The notes: generated by a model not told the origin, from the letters alone. 64,000 nt of DNA from Streptomyces sp. NRRL F-5122 (GCF_001507435.1 NZ_LMWH01000026.1:1-64000), one strand, 5' to 3'. Shown: positions 17,068 to 26,094, numbered from the stretch's first letter. Numbers and translations are program-made.

Positions 17068-17728
17068 ATCGGGCAGTTCCCGTCCGTAGGTGGAGCCGGA
17101 CAGCCAGGTCAGTGTCTTCGTCGCGTTGAACAGATCGGTGAGCACGATGAACAGGATGATCAGCGCCGTGGTCGCGGCGGACACGCCGACACCCACCAGG
17201 ACCAGTCGGTTGCTGCCGAACCCGCCGCGCGCGGCGAGTCCGAACACGACGACCGACGCGACAGCCGCGCCCGCGAAGGCGGCACCGGCGATACCCCACG
17301 TGGCGGCGGCCGGAACCGTCGTCACAAGAAGTACCGCGCCGAGCGCCGCACCGCCCGAGACTCCGAGGATGCCCGGTTCTGCGAGAGGGTTGCGCGTGAC
17401 GGCCTGGACCAACGTGCCGGACAACGCCAGTGCGGCGCCGGCGAGGAGCGCCGTCAGCACCCGCGGCACACGGGCGTCGAGCACAAAGGAGACGGACTGC
17501 CCGGCCGTCCCCTTCGCCCTGTGAACGCGCGGTGGCCGAGTCGCGGACCCGCAGCGCCAGACCTATCAGGAACAGCGCACCGACAAGGCTGGTGACGGCG
17601 CCGGTGGGCACGGCGCCGGCCTGGTCGGAGGAGACCAGCGCACGCAGCGCGTCGTCCGAACCGAGCACCAGGCATGCGCCCGCGAGCGCCGAGACGGGCA
17701 GACTTGTCCGCATCCGGATGAACGACCG
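17068..17728 (-). pseudogene. relics of FecCD-type siderophore ABC permeases
   Basis: Two fragments on one strand in different frames. At 17546-17728 is the C-terminal end of a FecCD/BtuC-like permease (LPVSALAGACLVLGSD ... TGAVTSLVGALFLIGLALR). Directly after it, at 17068 to ~17530, is the N-terminal/middle part of another: RVPRVLTALLAGAALALSG, RNPLAEPGILGVSGGAALG and TLTWLSGSTYGRELPD. Beyond this the homology stops and the frame runs into unrelated sequence. The arrangement is what remains if the junction of a FepD-FepG tandem lost the first ~60 residues of the second gene, and both genes lost their far ends. No ATPase or siderophore-binding protein is nearby. The remnant is not expected to work. 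Confidence 0.7.
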
Positions 17729-17746
17729 CAGCCTCGGGCGAGGGGC

Positions 17747-18128
17747 CGCACCAGGGCAGGCGCGCACAGACTGACGTAGCGGATGCAATTCCTCCCGGCT
17801 CTGAAGACCCGGGGTCCCTTGCAAGATCAGGCTGAAAATCGACGAAGATCACAATCCATCGCTGGGGTGCCGGCACCCCCACGCACCTGTGACCACGGCC
17901 TGCAATATCCTCTGAAGCCATGGCGAAGCAAACCCACAGGTACGCCGTCAGCGGCCTGCCGGCCTTCGGGCATGGCACAAAAGCACCATTGCTCGACGAC
18001 CGTTCGCCGCTCGGCCATGGCAGGGCGTGCGCTGTGGCTGATGCCCCGCACAGCGTGTTCTCGAGGAGCCTCAGGCCGCTGATCGCAGATACGAGCAGCA
18101 CGCTGGTGGACATGCGCGAGCAGTCCAC
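17747..18128. other. intergenic region, nothing recognised
   Basis: About 380 bases between the FecCD relic and the EamA gene. Short open frames exist on both strands (for example one ending at 18132), but none shows a family pattern or a ribosome site. It may contain further decayed sequence. Confidence 0.4.
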
Positions 18129-18974
18129 GTGACGCCGGCCGTCACCCTGGCCGTACTGGTCGCCGCCGTCACCCATGCCAGCTGGAACGCGATCGCCCAC
18201 CGCATCATCGACAAGCTGGTCGGCTTCACACTGATCGCGGGCGGCGGGATGCTCATCGGCCTCGCGATGGCCGTGTTCGCATCGTTCCCCGCGTCGGCCG
18301 CCTGGCCCTACCTCATCGCCTCCGCCATCATCCACATCGCGTACTACGCGCTGCTGATGCGGTCATTCCGGCTGGGCGACTTCGGTCAGGCCTACCCGAT
18401 CGCGCGCGGGACCGCCCCCCTGGTGGTCACGGTGCTGGCGGCGGTGTTCGCGCACGAGGTGCCCGACGGCTGGGCGGCGGCGGGCATCGCCGTGTCGTGC
18501 GCCGGACTGACCGGGGTGGCCCTGTGGGGGTTGCGAGGCCGCCGGCCCAACTGGGCGGCCATCGGCGCCGCGCTCGCCACAGGGCTGACCATCGCGGCGT
18601 ACACCGTGGTGGACGGCCTGGGCGTACGCGCCTCGGGCTCCTCACTCGGGTACATCGCATGGCTCATGGCGATACAGGGCGTCGTGATCCCCTTGTACGC
18701 GGCGTACCGATGGCGAGGCCAACTCCTGTCCACGCTACGGCCGTTCGCTGCGCTCGGGCTGCTCGGCTCGGCCCTGTCCGTCGCTGCGTACGCCCTGGTC
18801 CTATGGGCGCAGACCAGGGCGGAACTGGCTCCCATCGCCGCTCTGCGGGAGTCCTCGATCATCGTCGGTGCGGCGATCGGCGCGGTCTTCTTCAAGGAGC
18901 GGTTCGGAGCGCCGCGGATCGCGGCGGCCGGGCTGCTGGTGGTCGGCATCGGGCTGATGCTCCACGCCGGCTGA
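18129..18974 (+). CDS. EamA/DMT-superfamily transporter
   Basis: A 281-residue membrane protein with ten predicted helices in two EamA repeats. Examples are VTLAVLVAAVTHASWNAIAH (first helix) and GLTIAAYTVVDGLGVRASG (start of the second half). The late segment PIAALRESSIIVGAAIG is the conserved signature of this drug/metabolite-exporter subfamily, followed by FFKERFG. The start is GTG at 18129. It probably exports amino acids or small metabolites across the cytoplasmic membrane. It stands alone; there is no coupled regulator unless the HTH genes further right act on it. Confidence 0.88.
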   Translation: MTPAVTLAVLVAAVTHASWNAIAHRIIDKLVGFTLIAGGGMLIGLAMAVFASFPASAAWPYLIASAIIHIAYYALLMRSFRLGDFGQAYPIARGTAPLVVTVLAAVFAHEVPDGWAAAGIAVSCAGLTGVALWGLRGRRPNWAAIGAALATGLTIAAYTVVDGLGVRASGSSLGYIAWLMAIQGVVIPLYAAYRWRGQLLSTLRPFAALGLLGSALSVAAYALVLWAQTRAELAPIAALRESSIIVGAAIGAVFFKERFGAPRIAAAGLLVVGIGLMLHAG

Positions 18975-19085
18975 CCGGTCTCGCCGAAGGGCGCGGTCTC
19001 GAGGCCCGAGGAAGGCTGGTGGTGGACGGCAGGGTCTGCGGCGATGGAGCGCCGGTGCCTATGGGTGTCGCCCAGGCAGTTGGTT

Positions 19086-19572
19086 TCAGGTGAAGGCGAT
19101 CTCCGCGAACGAGATCCCTCCGCGCTCGCTGTTCGAGAGGACAAGCCGCTGCGCGTACTGGGGCACCTGGCGTAGGTACTGGTGGAATCCCGTGGCCTGG
19201 AACTTGAGGTCGACCTTCGAGGTGCCACTGCGGGCCACGGCGACTGTCCTCCGGTGTTGAGCGCCGAAGGTGGTCGATCTGGAGGCTCGATCCCATCCCC
19301 TTGAAGTCGAGGTCGCCCTCGAAATCCCAGACATCGTCGAACACGAGCGTGGACGGCGCCGTCCAGAAGCTGAAGTGCGTCTGCGGTGCGACCGGATGCA
19401 CCCGGCGGACGATGTAGTCGATGTCCAGGAGCAGGCGCGGCGGCAGCGAGCCGTCGGGGGCACCTGGCTGCACGCAGAGTCCGTGGATGGTGCCGTCGTG
19501 CCTCTCGTCGAAGTCGGCGTCGCTCCAGAGGCTCTTCGTCGGACCGGACTCCGGGTGAGTGCCTGTGCTCAT
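19086..19572 (-). pseudogene. hypothetical protein with internal frameshift (~161 aa)
   Basis: The first two thirds read in one frame from the ATG at 19572: MSTGTHPESGPTKSLWSD, DIDYIVRRVHPVAPQTHFSF, and FDDVWDFEGDLDFKGMGSSL. The last third continues in the frame one base on: GTSKVDLKFQATGFHQYLRQ, then YAQRLVLSNSERGGISFAEI. An extra base between about 19225 and 19265 would explain the switch. The joined protein is compact, with alternating hydrophobic/aromatic beta-strand-like segments that look like a real folded domain. No family name can be given. The downstream ends of both frames turn into low-complexity sequence, which supports the frame switch. Confidence 0.65.
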
Positions 19573-19744
19573 GGCTGCATCCAACCAGAACCGGCCTGCC
19601 GTGGTTCAACTCGTCGCGCCGGGTGGTCAGACACTCGTAGACCCGGCCCCGGAGGCGGGACGCTTCGCCCCGAGGGCGGCCGAAGGCCACAGCCGTGAGC
19701 CTCAAGCCGGTCGAAGCAGCACCGACGGTAGTCGAAGGAAAAGC

Positions 19745-20449
19745 TCAGGCTTCCGTCCCCGAGTCGCCATGGGTGTCGCCGGCCAGTCCCGCCGCGGTCA
19801 GGGTGAGGTGCCGGGCAAGCACCTCGGCCGCAGCGTCGGCGTCGCGGGCCAGCGCCGCCTCCTCGAGCCGGCGGTGTTCGCCGACACCGTCCCGCTCGGG
19901 GGTACGTTGCGCCGACCAGCGGCGTGCCAGCTCGCTCGCGGTCCACATCCGGTCGAACGTCTCCAACAGCACGGGGTTGCCGCATCCTTCCAGCAGGGTG
20001 CGGTGGAACACCCTGTGCGCCTCGGACCATGCGGCGCTGTAGTACTCGCCCTCCTCCGGCGCAAACGCCGGTGTGCGCGCCAGTCGGTGGTGCGCCGCTC
20101 GTACGCGGGCCTCCCAGTCGATGTCGCCGCGCTCGACGGACATACGCAGCACGACCGGTTCGATGGTGCGGCGGGCCTCCGCGATCTCCTGCCGGCGGCG
20201 GTCGGAGAAGGCGGGAACGGCGAACCCTCGGTTGGGCAGCCGGTCGGCAAGCCCGTCGCCGACCACCCGCACCAGCGCCTCGCGAACGACGGCCAGGCTC
20301 ACGCCTCGTTCCTTGGCGAGGTCCTGCGGTTTGAGTGCGTCGCCGGGGCCGTAGTCCCCGCGCATGATCGCCTCTCGCAAGCGTGTGTAGACCTGCTCGG
20401 AGAGCATCTGCTTCCCCGGCAAGACCGAGTTGGGGACCGTCTGAGTCAT
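19745..20449 (-). CDS. GntR-family transcriptional regulator (FadR/FCD type)
   Basis: A 234-residue regulator. The N-terminal winged helix is LSEQVYTRLREAIMRGDYGP then QDLAKERGVSLAVVREALVR. The C-terminal all-helical FCD ligand domain begins near RQEIAEARRTIEPVVLR; its metal-binding Asp/His positions include the AHRVFHRTLLEG segment. The start at 20449 is directly upstream of the divergent PEBP gene. A perfect palindrome at 20475-20486 lies 26 bases from its start codon and is the expected operator. FCD regulators bind organic acids or sugar acids. The ligand is not predictable here. Confidence 0.88.
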   Translation of the reverse strand: MTQTVPNSVLPGKQMLSEQVYTRLREAIMRGDYGPGDALKPQDLAKERGVSLAVVREALVRVVGDGLADRLPNRGFAVPAFSDRRRQEIAEARRTIEPVVLRMSVERGDIDWEARVRAAHHRLARTPAFAPEEGEYYSAAWSEAHRVFHRTLLEGCGNPVLLETFDRMWTASELARRWSAQRTPERDGVGEHRRLEEAALARDADAAAEVLARHLTLTAAGLAGDTHGDSGTEA

Positions 20450-20474
20450 GTCGCCATCATAGACGACCCCTCGA

Positions 20475-20486
20475 ATAATCGATTAT
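20475..20486. promoter_or_regulatory. perfect 12-bp palindrome, likely GntR operator
   Basis: ATAATCGATTAT, a perfect palindrome that is AT-rich in a very GC-rich region, between the divergent GntR and PEBP genes. Size, symmetry and position fit an operator for the FCD-type GntR protein, with autoregulation and control of the PEBP gene. Binding itself is inferred. Confidence 0.6.
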
Positions 20487-20606
20487 CAGTGTTATGGTCG
20501 ATCCAAGGTCGACATAGAAACCTGCCGGCGATTCCTGGGCTCGACGCGGCCGGCCGTCGACCATGCCACCACCCACCCCACAGAACGGCATGAAAGGAAT
20601 GACGCG

Positions 20607-21147
20607 ATGAGCGCCAACGATGCGTTCGCCCGCCTCCCCGAGGCGGCGTCCTTCACCGTCACCAGCACCACCGTCGCCGACGGCGCCGCCTGGTCACCGG
20701 AGCAGTTCTCCGGCATCTTCGGCGTCCCGGGCGGGAAGGACCTCTCTCCGCAGTTGTCCTGGAGCGGCGCCCCCGCAGGGCACGAAGAGCTATGCCGTCA
20801 CCGTCTACGACCCCGACGCCCCCACCGGATCCGGGTTCTGGCACTGGGCAGTCGCCGACATTCCCGCCACCGTCACCGAACTGCCCGAAGGCGCCGGCGA
20901 CGACACCGGCTCGGGCCTGCCCGAGGGCGCCTTCCAGCTGCCCAACGACACCCGCGCCGCTCGGTTCATCGGTGCCGCGCCCCCGGCGGGGCACGGCCTC
21001 CACCGCTATGTCGTCGTGGTGCACGCCCTCGATGTCGAGTCCATCGGCATATCGGCCGACGCCACCCCTGCCGTCCTCGGCTTCACCATGGCAGGCCACA
21101 TCCTCGGCCGCGCGGATCTGACCGCCACGGCCGAAACCGCTGCCTGA
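20607..21147 (+). pseudogene. YbhB/YbcL-type PEBP protein with a one-base frameshift
   Basis: Raf-kinase-inhibitor-like phosphatidylethanolamine-binding family. The first ~57 residues read in the frame of the ATG at 20607 ([20 protein letters not shown], then [10 protein letters not shown]). The rest reads one base on: [31 protein letters not shown] ligand loop, and the ending [16 protein letters not shown]. The family consensus [19 protein letters not shown] is restored by removing the C at about 20781 in GGGCACG. The repaired protein is ~179 residues, normal for the family. The DPDAP and HW motifs form the anion pocket. It is divergent from the GntR regulator and probably under its control. 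Sequencing error and true mutation are both possible. Confidence 0.75.
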
Positions 21148-21542
21148 CGACCAGCGTGTCCGCACTCATCGGTACTGCGTGGTTCGTTCCTCGACGAGAG
21201 CGCGGTCGGCCCCGGTGACGTACGGCTTCGGCACCGCGCCTCGCGGCGTCGACGCCCGCGGCCCTGGGCGCAGGACCGTCAACGTCGCGACGGCGCGAAC
21301 GGCAGCGAAGTCGCGCAGGAGGCCGCCCCTGTCTCTCGCTCCTACGGGAGATCCTGCGCGGCTCAACGGCTTTATCCCGTCCTGAAAATCACGGGGTAAG
21401 GATTGAGACATCGGAACGCGCCAAGGCCGCACCCGGACGCCGGGTGCGGCCGCCTTCCTGTACGGGCGGCGATCTCCCGCGCCGATCGGTCCGCCTCGTC
21501 GGACATCGGCCCAACGGGGGCGACCGTCACCGGCAGGCCCGG
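21148..21542. other. intergenic region with terminator
   Basis: About 395 bases between the PEBP gene and the convergent acetyltransferase gene. The one clear element is the hairpin at 21425-21451. The remaining frames have no family features. Confidence 0.45.
21425..21451. terminator. bidirectional hairpin terminator
   Basis: Perfect 12-bp stem GGCCGCACCCGG / CCGGGTGCGGCC around a three-base loop (ACG). It lies between convergent genes and can end both transcripts. There is no U tract, as is usual in high-GC actinobacteria. Confidence 0.7.
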
Positions 21543-22379
21543 CTATGCGCGCCAGAGCCAGGTGACCCTCTCGTACAGCGGCTGGAACCCGGCGCGCAGC
21601 ATGTTGTGGAGCGAGGTGTTGTGCTCGCCGGGCGCTTCGGCACCGGTCTCGGCGACGAGCCATCGGCACCCTGCGTCCTGGGCCGCCCGGGCGCGGGCGG
21701 CGAGCAGCGCCGACTGGGCGCCGCGGCCGCGGCCCTGCGGGAGCGTCGCCCCGCCGAACATGTCTGCGCAGTCGCCATTCACGAAGATGCTCCCGATCGC
21801 GATGATCCGTTCGCCCTCCCACACGGCGTACTGACGCCAGTTCGGCCTGCCCACACAGGCCGCGGCCATCTCGATCATGAACGGAGCGGTGAACCCGAAG
21901 GTGGTCATCATGACTGTGGCCCACTCCAGCGCATGATGGCGCTCGACGGGACCTACACGCAGGTCGGGGTCCAATGCGGCGATGCCGTCGGCTGAGCCGA
22001 CCAGGGCATCGACCTCGCACCCCAACTTCGCGAGACGGCCGCCCTCGATCAGGTTCCTCTTCGCGGCGATCGAGGCCCAATCCTGCGACAGCAGCGGCGG
22101 CGCGACCATGAACGCGCCCTGGGGCACCCCCTGCTCACGGTAGAACTCACACACCTGCGCGACGACGTCCTCGGTGATCGGCCCGTCGGCGCCGAATCCG
22201 CCGGCCTTGTTGAAGAAACGGCTCGGGTCTTCACGGATCGCCAGTGCCAGCGCCGTGCCGACGCGCAGCGAGCCGATGCCCAGCGCCTCCCACACGGGCG
22301 CGGGGGCGCCGGTCACGAAGTCGACGTACGCCCTGATCTCGGTCTGCTCAGCCAGCTCGATCGGCACAACGGTGCTCAT
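21543..22379 (-). CDS. GNAT-family N-acetyltransferase
   Basis: A 278-residue protein. The N-terminal ~130 residues (EQTEIRAYVDFVTGAPAPVW, NKAGGFGADGPITEDVV) are a helical domain not recognised by name. The C-terminal ~140 residues have a GNAT fold: the acceptor strand IIAIGSIFVNGD, then the acetyl-CoA loop LPQGRGRGAQSALLAARARA (Q/RxxGxG/A) and AGCRWLVAETGAEA. The ATG at 22379 overlaps the stop of the alpha/beta hydrolase as ATGA. The pair is therefore one operon downstream of the ECF sigma factor, all reading leftward. Substrate unknown. Confidence 0.85.
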   Translation of the reverse strand: MSTVVPIELAEQTEIRAYVDFVTGAPAPVWEALGIGSLRVGTALALAIREDPSRFFNKAGGFGADGPITEDVVAQVCEFYREQGVPQGAFMVAPPLLSQDWASIAAKRNLIEGGRLAKLGCEVDALVGSADGIAALDPDLRVGPVERHHALEWATVMMTTFGFTAPFMIEMAAACVGRPNWRQYAVWEGERIIAIGSIFVNGDCADMFGGATLPQGRGRGAQSALLAARARAAQDAGCRWLVAETGAEAPGEHNTSLHNMLRAGFQPLYERVTWLWRA

Positions 22380-23299
22380 GCCCGATTCCCCTTTCCGGTG
22401 GTGTGAACGAAGTCCATTACGGCAGCGTTGAACTCGTCGGCCTCCTCGACATGCCCGAAGTGGCCGCTCTCGCGGAGCTCGCGCAGTCTCGAGTCCGCCA
22501 GCCCCGCGTCCATCTCGTACGCAAAGCTGAGTGGGCAGATGAAGTCGTACGTGCCGACGATCACCAGCGCCGGCACGTCGATCGTGCCGAGCCGGTCCCG
22601 CACATCCCAACTGACCGGGTGCCGGTTCGCGTCATGGGTGACCCGAAGGGTGGGTTCACCCACCCGTTCGACCGTCCTGCGGTAGTCGGCGAAGTAGGCG
22701 GGCAGGATGCCATGAAGGTAGCGTCGGTGCGCCTCGTCGTCGGCGACCTCCATCGTCTGCGACACAACGGCCGCCTCCCACATCCGGCCCGCCTCGACGG
22801 CCTCCGGGCGATCGGGCCAGCGCTGGACGAAGGCCGCCATCTCCTTGGTCGCCGCCTCCATCAGCTCCCGCCCGTACACGGGTGCCGTGTCGTACAGAAT
22901 CAGCCCGTCGAGGCGGTCGGGACGGTCGACAGCGAGCTGGAGGGCGACGAAGCCGCCGTGCGAGTGGCCGAGGAGATACCCGGTCCGGGCACCAAGCTCG
23001 TCGAGCACGGCCTCGGCGAAGCGCGCGTAGCGGGACATCGAGTAGTCCCCGTCCGGCAGCAGGTCGCTGTCGCCGGACCCGACGGGGTCCACGTAGACCA
23101 TGGTCAGGTGCTCTTCCAGGGCGGGGATCCGCAGGTACTCCGGGTGAACACCGGGACCGCCGGAGTGCACAAGACACAAGGGTCCCTCACCCGCGACCCG
23201 GTACACCTGACGGACGCCGTCGACGACGACGGTACGCGCCTCAGCCTCCGCGGTTCCCGTGAGTCGCCCGGCGCGCGGACTGTGGTTCGTTTCGTTCAT
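22376..23299 (-). CDS. alpha/beta hydrolase (proline-iminopeptidase-like)
   Basis: A 307-residue hydrolase. The oxyanion region is LVHSGGPGVHPEY (HGGPG-like). The nucleophile elbow is LLGHSHGGFVALQL (GHSHGG). The acid is the Asp after VIVGTYDFICP and the base is the His of ESGHFGHVEEA. The HSGGPG start is typical of prolyl iminopeptidase-like members of family S33. The ATG at 23299 is used; the open frame continues ~85 codons upstream without family sequence. It is coupled to the acetyltransferase gene (ATGA overlap) and lies 64 bases after the ECF sigma gene, so all three may be co-expressed. Confidence 0.88.
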   Translation of the reverse strand: MNETNHSPRAGRLTGTAEAEARTVVVDGVRQVYRVAGEGPLCLVHSGGPGVHPEYLRIPALEEHLTMVYVDPVGSGDSDLLPDGDYSMSRYARFAEAVLDELGARTGYLLGHSHGGFVALQLAVDRPDRLDGLILYDTAPVYGRELMEAATKEMAAFVQRWPDRPEAVEAGRMWEAAVVSQTMEVADDEAHRRYLHGILPAYFADYRRTVERVGEPTLRVTHDANRHPVSWDVRDRLGTIDVPALVIVGTYDFICPLSFAYEMDAGLADSRLRELRESGHFGHVEEADEFNAAVMDFVHTTGKGNRA

Positions 23300-23363
23300 A
23301 CCCGCACGATGCGGCGAGTCCTGGAAAAGTTCGATCGGTCGGCGAATTCGTCCGCAGAGCCGT

Positions 23364-24308
23364 TCAACGGCGGCGCGGATGGTACAGACGGACCCTGCCG
23401 ACGCGGCCCCGGTCCAGAAAATGCACCCACACGACACCGGGCGGGCAGTGGAACGGGTCCTCCGGAGGGTTGAGCAGGGCGGCCTCCCAGATGACCACCT
23501 CACGGCCCGCCACCACGTTCCGCAGATCGTGGCGTACGCCGTCGGACAGGTCACGTCCGAAAGCGGGACCCAGATAGTCCATGTCTGTGATCTTGCCGGT
23601 CGGCCATGTCACGTCCGCGTGGGGCGACCACCCGTCGGACATTGCCGCGGTGATGTCGCCTCGATGGGCGGCCGCCATGATCTCCTCCGCAAGCCTGCGG
23701 TGCAGTGCCGTCCGGGCGGTGGCGTCGTCGTGCACCCGGTCGGCCGAGCTCAGCAGCGCATCCGTCAGCTTCGTGCGCGCCTGATTGAGCCTGCTGCGCA
23801 CGGTACCGACCGGCGTCCCGGACAGCGCTGCTATGTCCTCGTAGGACGTCACGTCCGTGAAGTAGCGCAGCATCGTCACGAGCCGCAGCCCGGGTGACAG
23901 ATCCTCCATCGCGCTCCAGACCCAGTCCCGCAGCGCATGCCGGTCGAGCACCTCAGCCGGATCGGGTGGACCGTACGTCCGGTCCATCACGACCGCCCCC
24001 ACGGGATCGGCCACGGGAACGGCCGACATCCTGCGCAGCTGGGCGCGGCACGCGTTGCGCACCACCATGCGCAGCCAGGGACCCACCGCGTCCCGGTCCC
24101 GGACGTCGCCGATGCGGCGCAGCGCAATGAGCGCCGCCTCCTGTACGGCGTCCTCGGCGTCCGCACTGTGCCCCAGCAAGGCCAACGCGACCGCGTACAT
24201 ACCTGCCCGATGTCTGGCGAGCACCAGGCCGAGAGCACCGGCGTCGCCCGCCTGTGCCGCGCTCACCAGATCCGAGTCCGGCGGCGCGCCCACCAGAGGA
24301 CCAACCAC
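23364..24308 (-). CDS. ECF-type RNA polymerase sigma factor with SnoaL-like C-terminal domain
   Basis: A 314-residue sigma factor. Region 2 is HSADAEDAVQEAALIALRRI with the WLRMVVRNACRAQLRR promoter-melting helix. Region 4 is TSYEDIAALSGTPVGTVRSR. After about residue 190 comes an extra ~120-residue SnoaL/NTF2-like domain (ITAAMSDGWSPHADVTWP, VWVHFLDRGRVGRVRLYH). This puts it in the ECF groups (SigJ/ECF41-like) that carry a C-terminal domain instead of a separate anti-sigma. No anti-sigma gene is adjacent. The start is GTG at 24308; a GGAGG touches it directly, so a start a few codons later is possible. Confidence 0.87.
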   Translation of the reverse strand: MVGPLVGAPPDSDLVSAAQAGDAGALGLVLARHRAGMYAVALALLGHSADAEDAVQEAALIALRRIGDVRDRDAVGPWLRMVVRNACRAQLRRMSAVPVADPVGAVVMDRTYGPPDPAEVLDRHALRDWVWSAMEDLSPGLRLVTMLRYFTDVTSYEDIAALSGTPVGTVRSRLNQARTKLTDALLSSADRVHDDATARTALHRRLAEEIMAAAHRGDITAAMSDGWSPHADVTWPTGKITDMDYLGPAFGRDLSDGVRHDLRNVVAGREVVIWEAALLNPPEDPFHCPPGVVWVHFLDRGRVGRVRLYHPRRR

Positions 24309-24848
24309 CCTCCGACGATATCAATGGGGTGCACCGGGACGGACGCGATCATGTCGCCGCCACCATCCCGCACTGAGCACTCGGTCCCGTTGTGCCGACC
24401 CACAGCGACCGTGGCCGAGTCCGGAACATTCACCAGCCGCGTACGTCACGCATGACTGGGCGCACACCCCTCATGCCACACCGACCCCGGGCCGTGCAGA
24501 GCACGCCTCGGCCTCTACGCCAGGGCACCCGTCCGTGCCGTCACCCGCGCACGTCACCCGATCAGCGGCCGCCCCGACGACGATCGTCCGAGGACCGGCA
24601 GCCGGCCCCGAGGGCTACCAGTACAACCGGTGTGCGTCCCTGCTCAGCACCAGGGACAACGGGTCGCCGATGCGTCCCGTCACGAAAGGTCCCCTCGTTC
24701 GCCGGAGGTCGACCGAGAGGATGGTAGATGCGCCACGCGTATCGGGCGCCGTCGAAACTGCGGAGATGGCTGATAGCTTCACCGGCTGTCGGAGGCTCCC
24801 GGAAGCGTGACTCCCAGGTAGAGCCGTCCCTTATCCGCGGAGGCTGTG
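24309..24848. other. intergenic region, nothing recognised
   Basis: About 540 bases between the divergent sigma-factor gene and the ferritin-like gene. All six frames give low-complexity translations. It must hold the promoters of both flanking genes, but I cannot pin them down. A GGAGG at 24839-24843 serves the gene to the right. Confidence 0.45.
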
Positions 24849-25997
24849 ATGACGGTAGGCAAGGATGATCCGGACAGGGAGACTTCTGCACCGTTGGGAC
24901 GCAGGAGCTTCCTGGCTTCGGCCGCCGTGGCAGCCGCCGCACCCGTCTCGGTGCCCGAACCCGCCCTTGCCGCCGAACTGTCGGCAGGCGAGCGCGTCGC
25001 GACAACCGGCCACGGTGCCGTGGCACGCCTGCTCGCCGTTCCGGAGGCCGGGCGCGGGGTCGGCTGGCTCAGAAAGGCGCTTCAGGTCGCTGTGGCGCTC
25101 GAGCTTGCCACCATCCCCCCGTACCTGTGCGGCTGGTGGTCCGTCAAGGACCGCCGCAGCGAGGCCGCGCGCCTGATCCGGCGCATCATCGGTGACGAGA
25201 TGTACCACCTGGGCGTGGTCTGCAACCTGCTCGTCGCCGTGGGCGGCCGGCCACGGATCAAAAGGGCGGCACCCACGTACCCCGGGCCCCTGCCCGGCGG
25301 TGTGCGTGCCGGGGTGAACGTGTACTTGTCCGGCCTCACCAAGCCCTTCGTCCACGACGTGATGATGGCGATCGAGGCCCCCGAAGCACCCCTCGCCCGC
25401 AGCGCGGACGGTTCCCCCACGATCGGCGCCTTCTACGACGACCTGCTGAAGGCCTTCCACAGCACGGCGCCGAAGCTCACCACGCAGGGGCAACTGTCCG
25501 CGCACGTCACCACCGATGTGCTCAAGCCGGTCAAGACCCTCGACGACGTCGAACACGCCATCGGGATCATCAGAGAGCAGGGCGAGGGCACCACGAGTTC
25601 CCCGGCCGTGGCCTTCGGCGACGACCACCCCGCGCACTACTACGCCTTCGCCGAGATCTACCACGGCAGGCGACTGCGCAAGGACCGCGGCAGCTGGCAG
25701 TTCACCGGCGCCCCCGTGCCCTTCCCCGCCACCCGCCCTATGGCGCGAGTCCCGGCGGGTGGCTGGCACCGTCCACCGACTCCCGTGCGTCGGCGCCTGA
25801 TCGAGTTCAACACCGCCTACACCGCCGTGCTGGATACCCTCGACATGGCCTGGGACAGCGACGGCCCCGGCAGCCTGGATGTGGCCGTCCGCGCCATGCG
25901 CCGGATGGAGACCCCTGCGCTGGAACTGATGGAGATCCCGATCCCCGGCACGGACCAGACCTATGGCCCCTCGTTCCGGCCGCCCCTGAACTCGTGA
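24849..25997 (+). CDS. Tat-exported ferritin-like protein (VioB/iminophenyl-pyruvate dimer synthase domain)
   Basis: A 382-residue protein. It has a twin-arginine signal (GRRSFLASAAVAAAAP), cleaved before roughly residue 45. The mature protein begins a ferritin-like domain with LQVAVALELATIPPYLCGWW, the hallmark of the VioB/RebD-associated ferritin-like family. It continues with IIGDEMYHLGVVCNLL, whose Glu and His are candidate di-metal ligands, and DDHPAHYYAFAEIYHG near the C-terminal half (Glu/His pair). In violacein/rebeccamycin pathways this domain is part of a larger enzyme; standalone exported copies have no settled function. The ATG at 24849 has GGAGG five bases upstream. It stands alone between a divergent sigma factor and a convergent dipeptidase. 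Confidence 0.82.
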   Translation: MTVGKDDPDRETSAPLGRRSFLASAAVAAAAPVSVPEPALAAELSAGERVATTGHGAVARLLAVPEAGRGVGWLRKALQVAVALELATIPPYLCGWWSVKDRRSEAARLIRRIIGDEMYHLGVVCNLLVAVGGRPRIKRAAPTYPGPLPGGVRAGVNVYLSGLTKPFVHDVMMAIEAPEAPLARSADGSPTIGAFYDDLLKAFHSTAPKLTTQGQLSAHVTTDVLKPVKTLDDVEHAIGIIREQGEGTTSSPAVAFGDDHPAHYYAFAEIYHGRRLRKDRGSWQFTGAPVPFPATRPMARVPAGGWHRPPTPVRRRLIEFNTAYTAVLDTLDMAWDSDGPGSLDVAVRAMRRMETPALELMEIPIPGTDQTYGPSFRPPLNS

Positions 25998-26094
25998 GCC
26001 GTCCACTCCTGGGCACCGTGTTCGTCGACGGCGTGAGCGGAGATCCTAGTGGCACGGACAGCCAACCCAGCCCAGGCGGGGGCCGATCCGGCCG

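Noticed and set aside
17920..18132. 70-codon frame ending at the EamA start
   Set aside because: No ribosome site, no recognisable features, low conservation of composition; probably spacer or decayed sequence.
21179..21385. 68-codon frame between PEBP and acetyltransferase genes
   Set aside because: Composition like the surrounding noise frames and no start signal; no terminator or gene context supports it.
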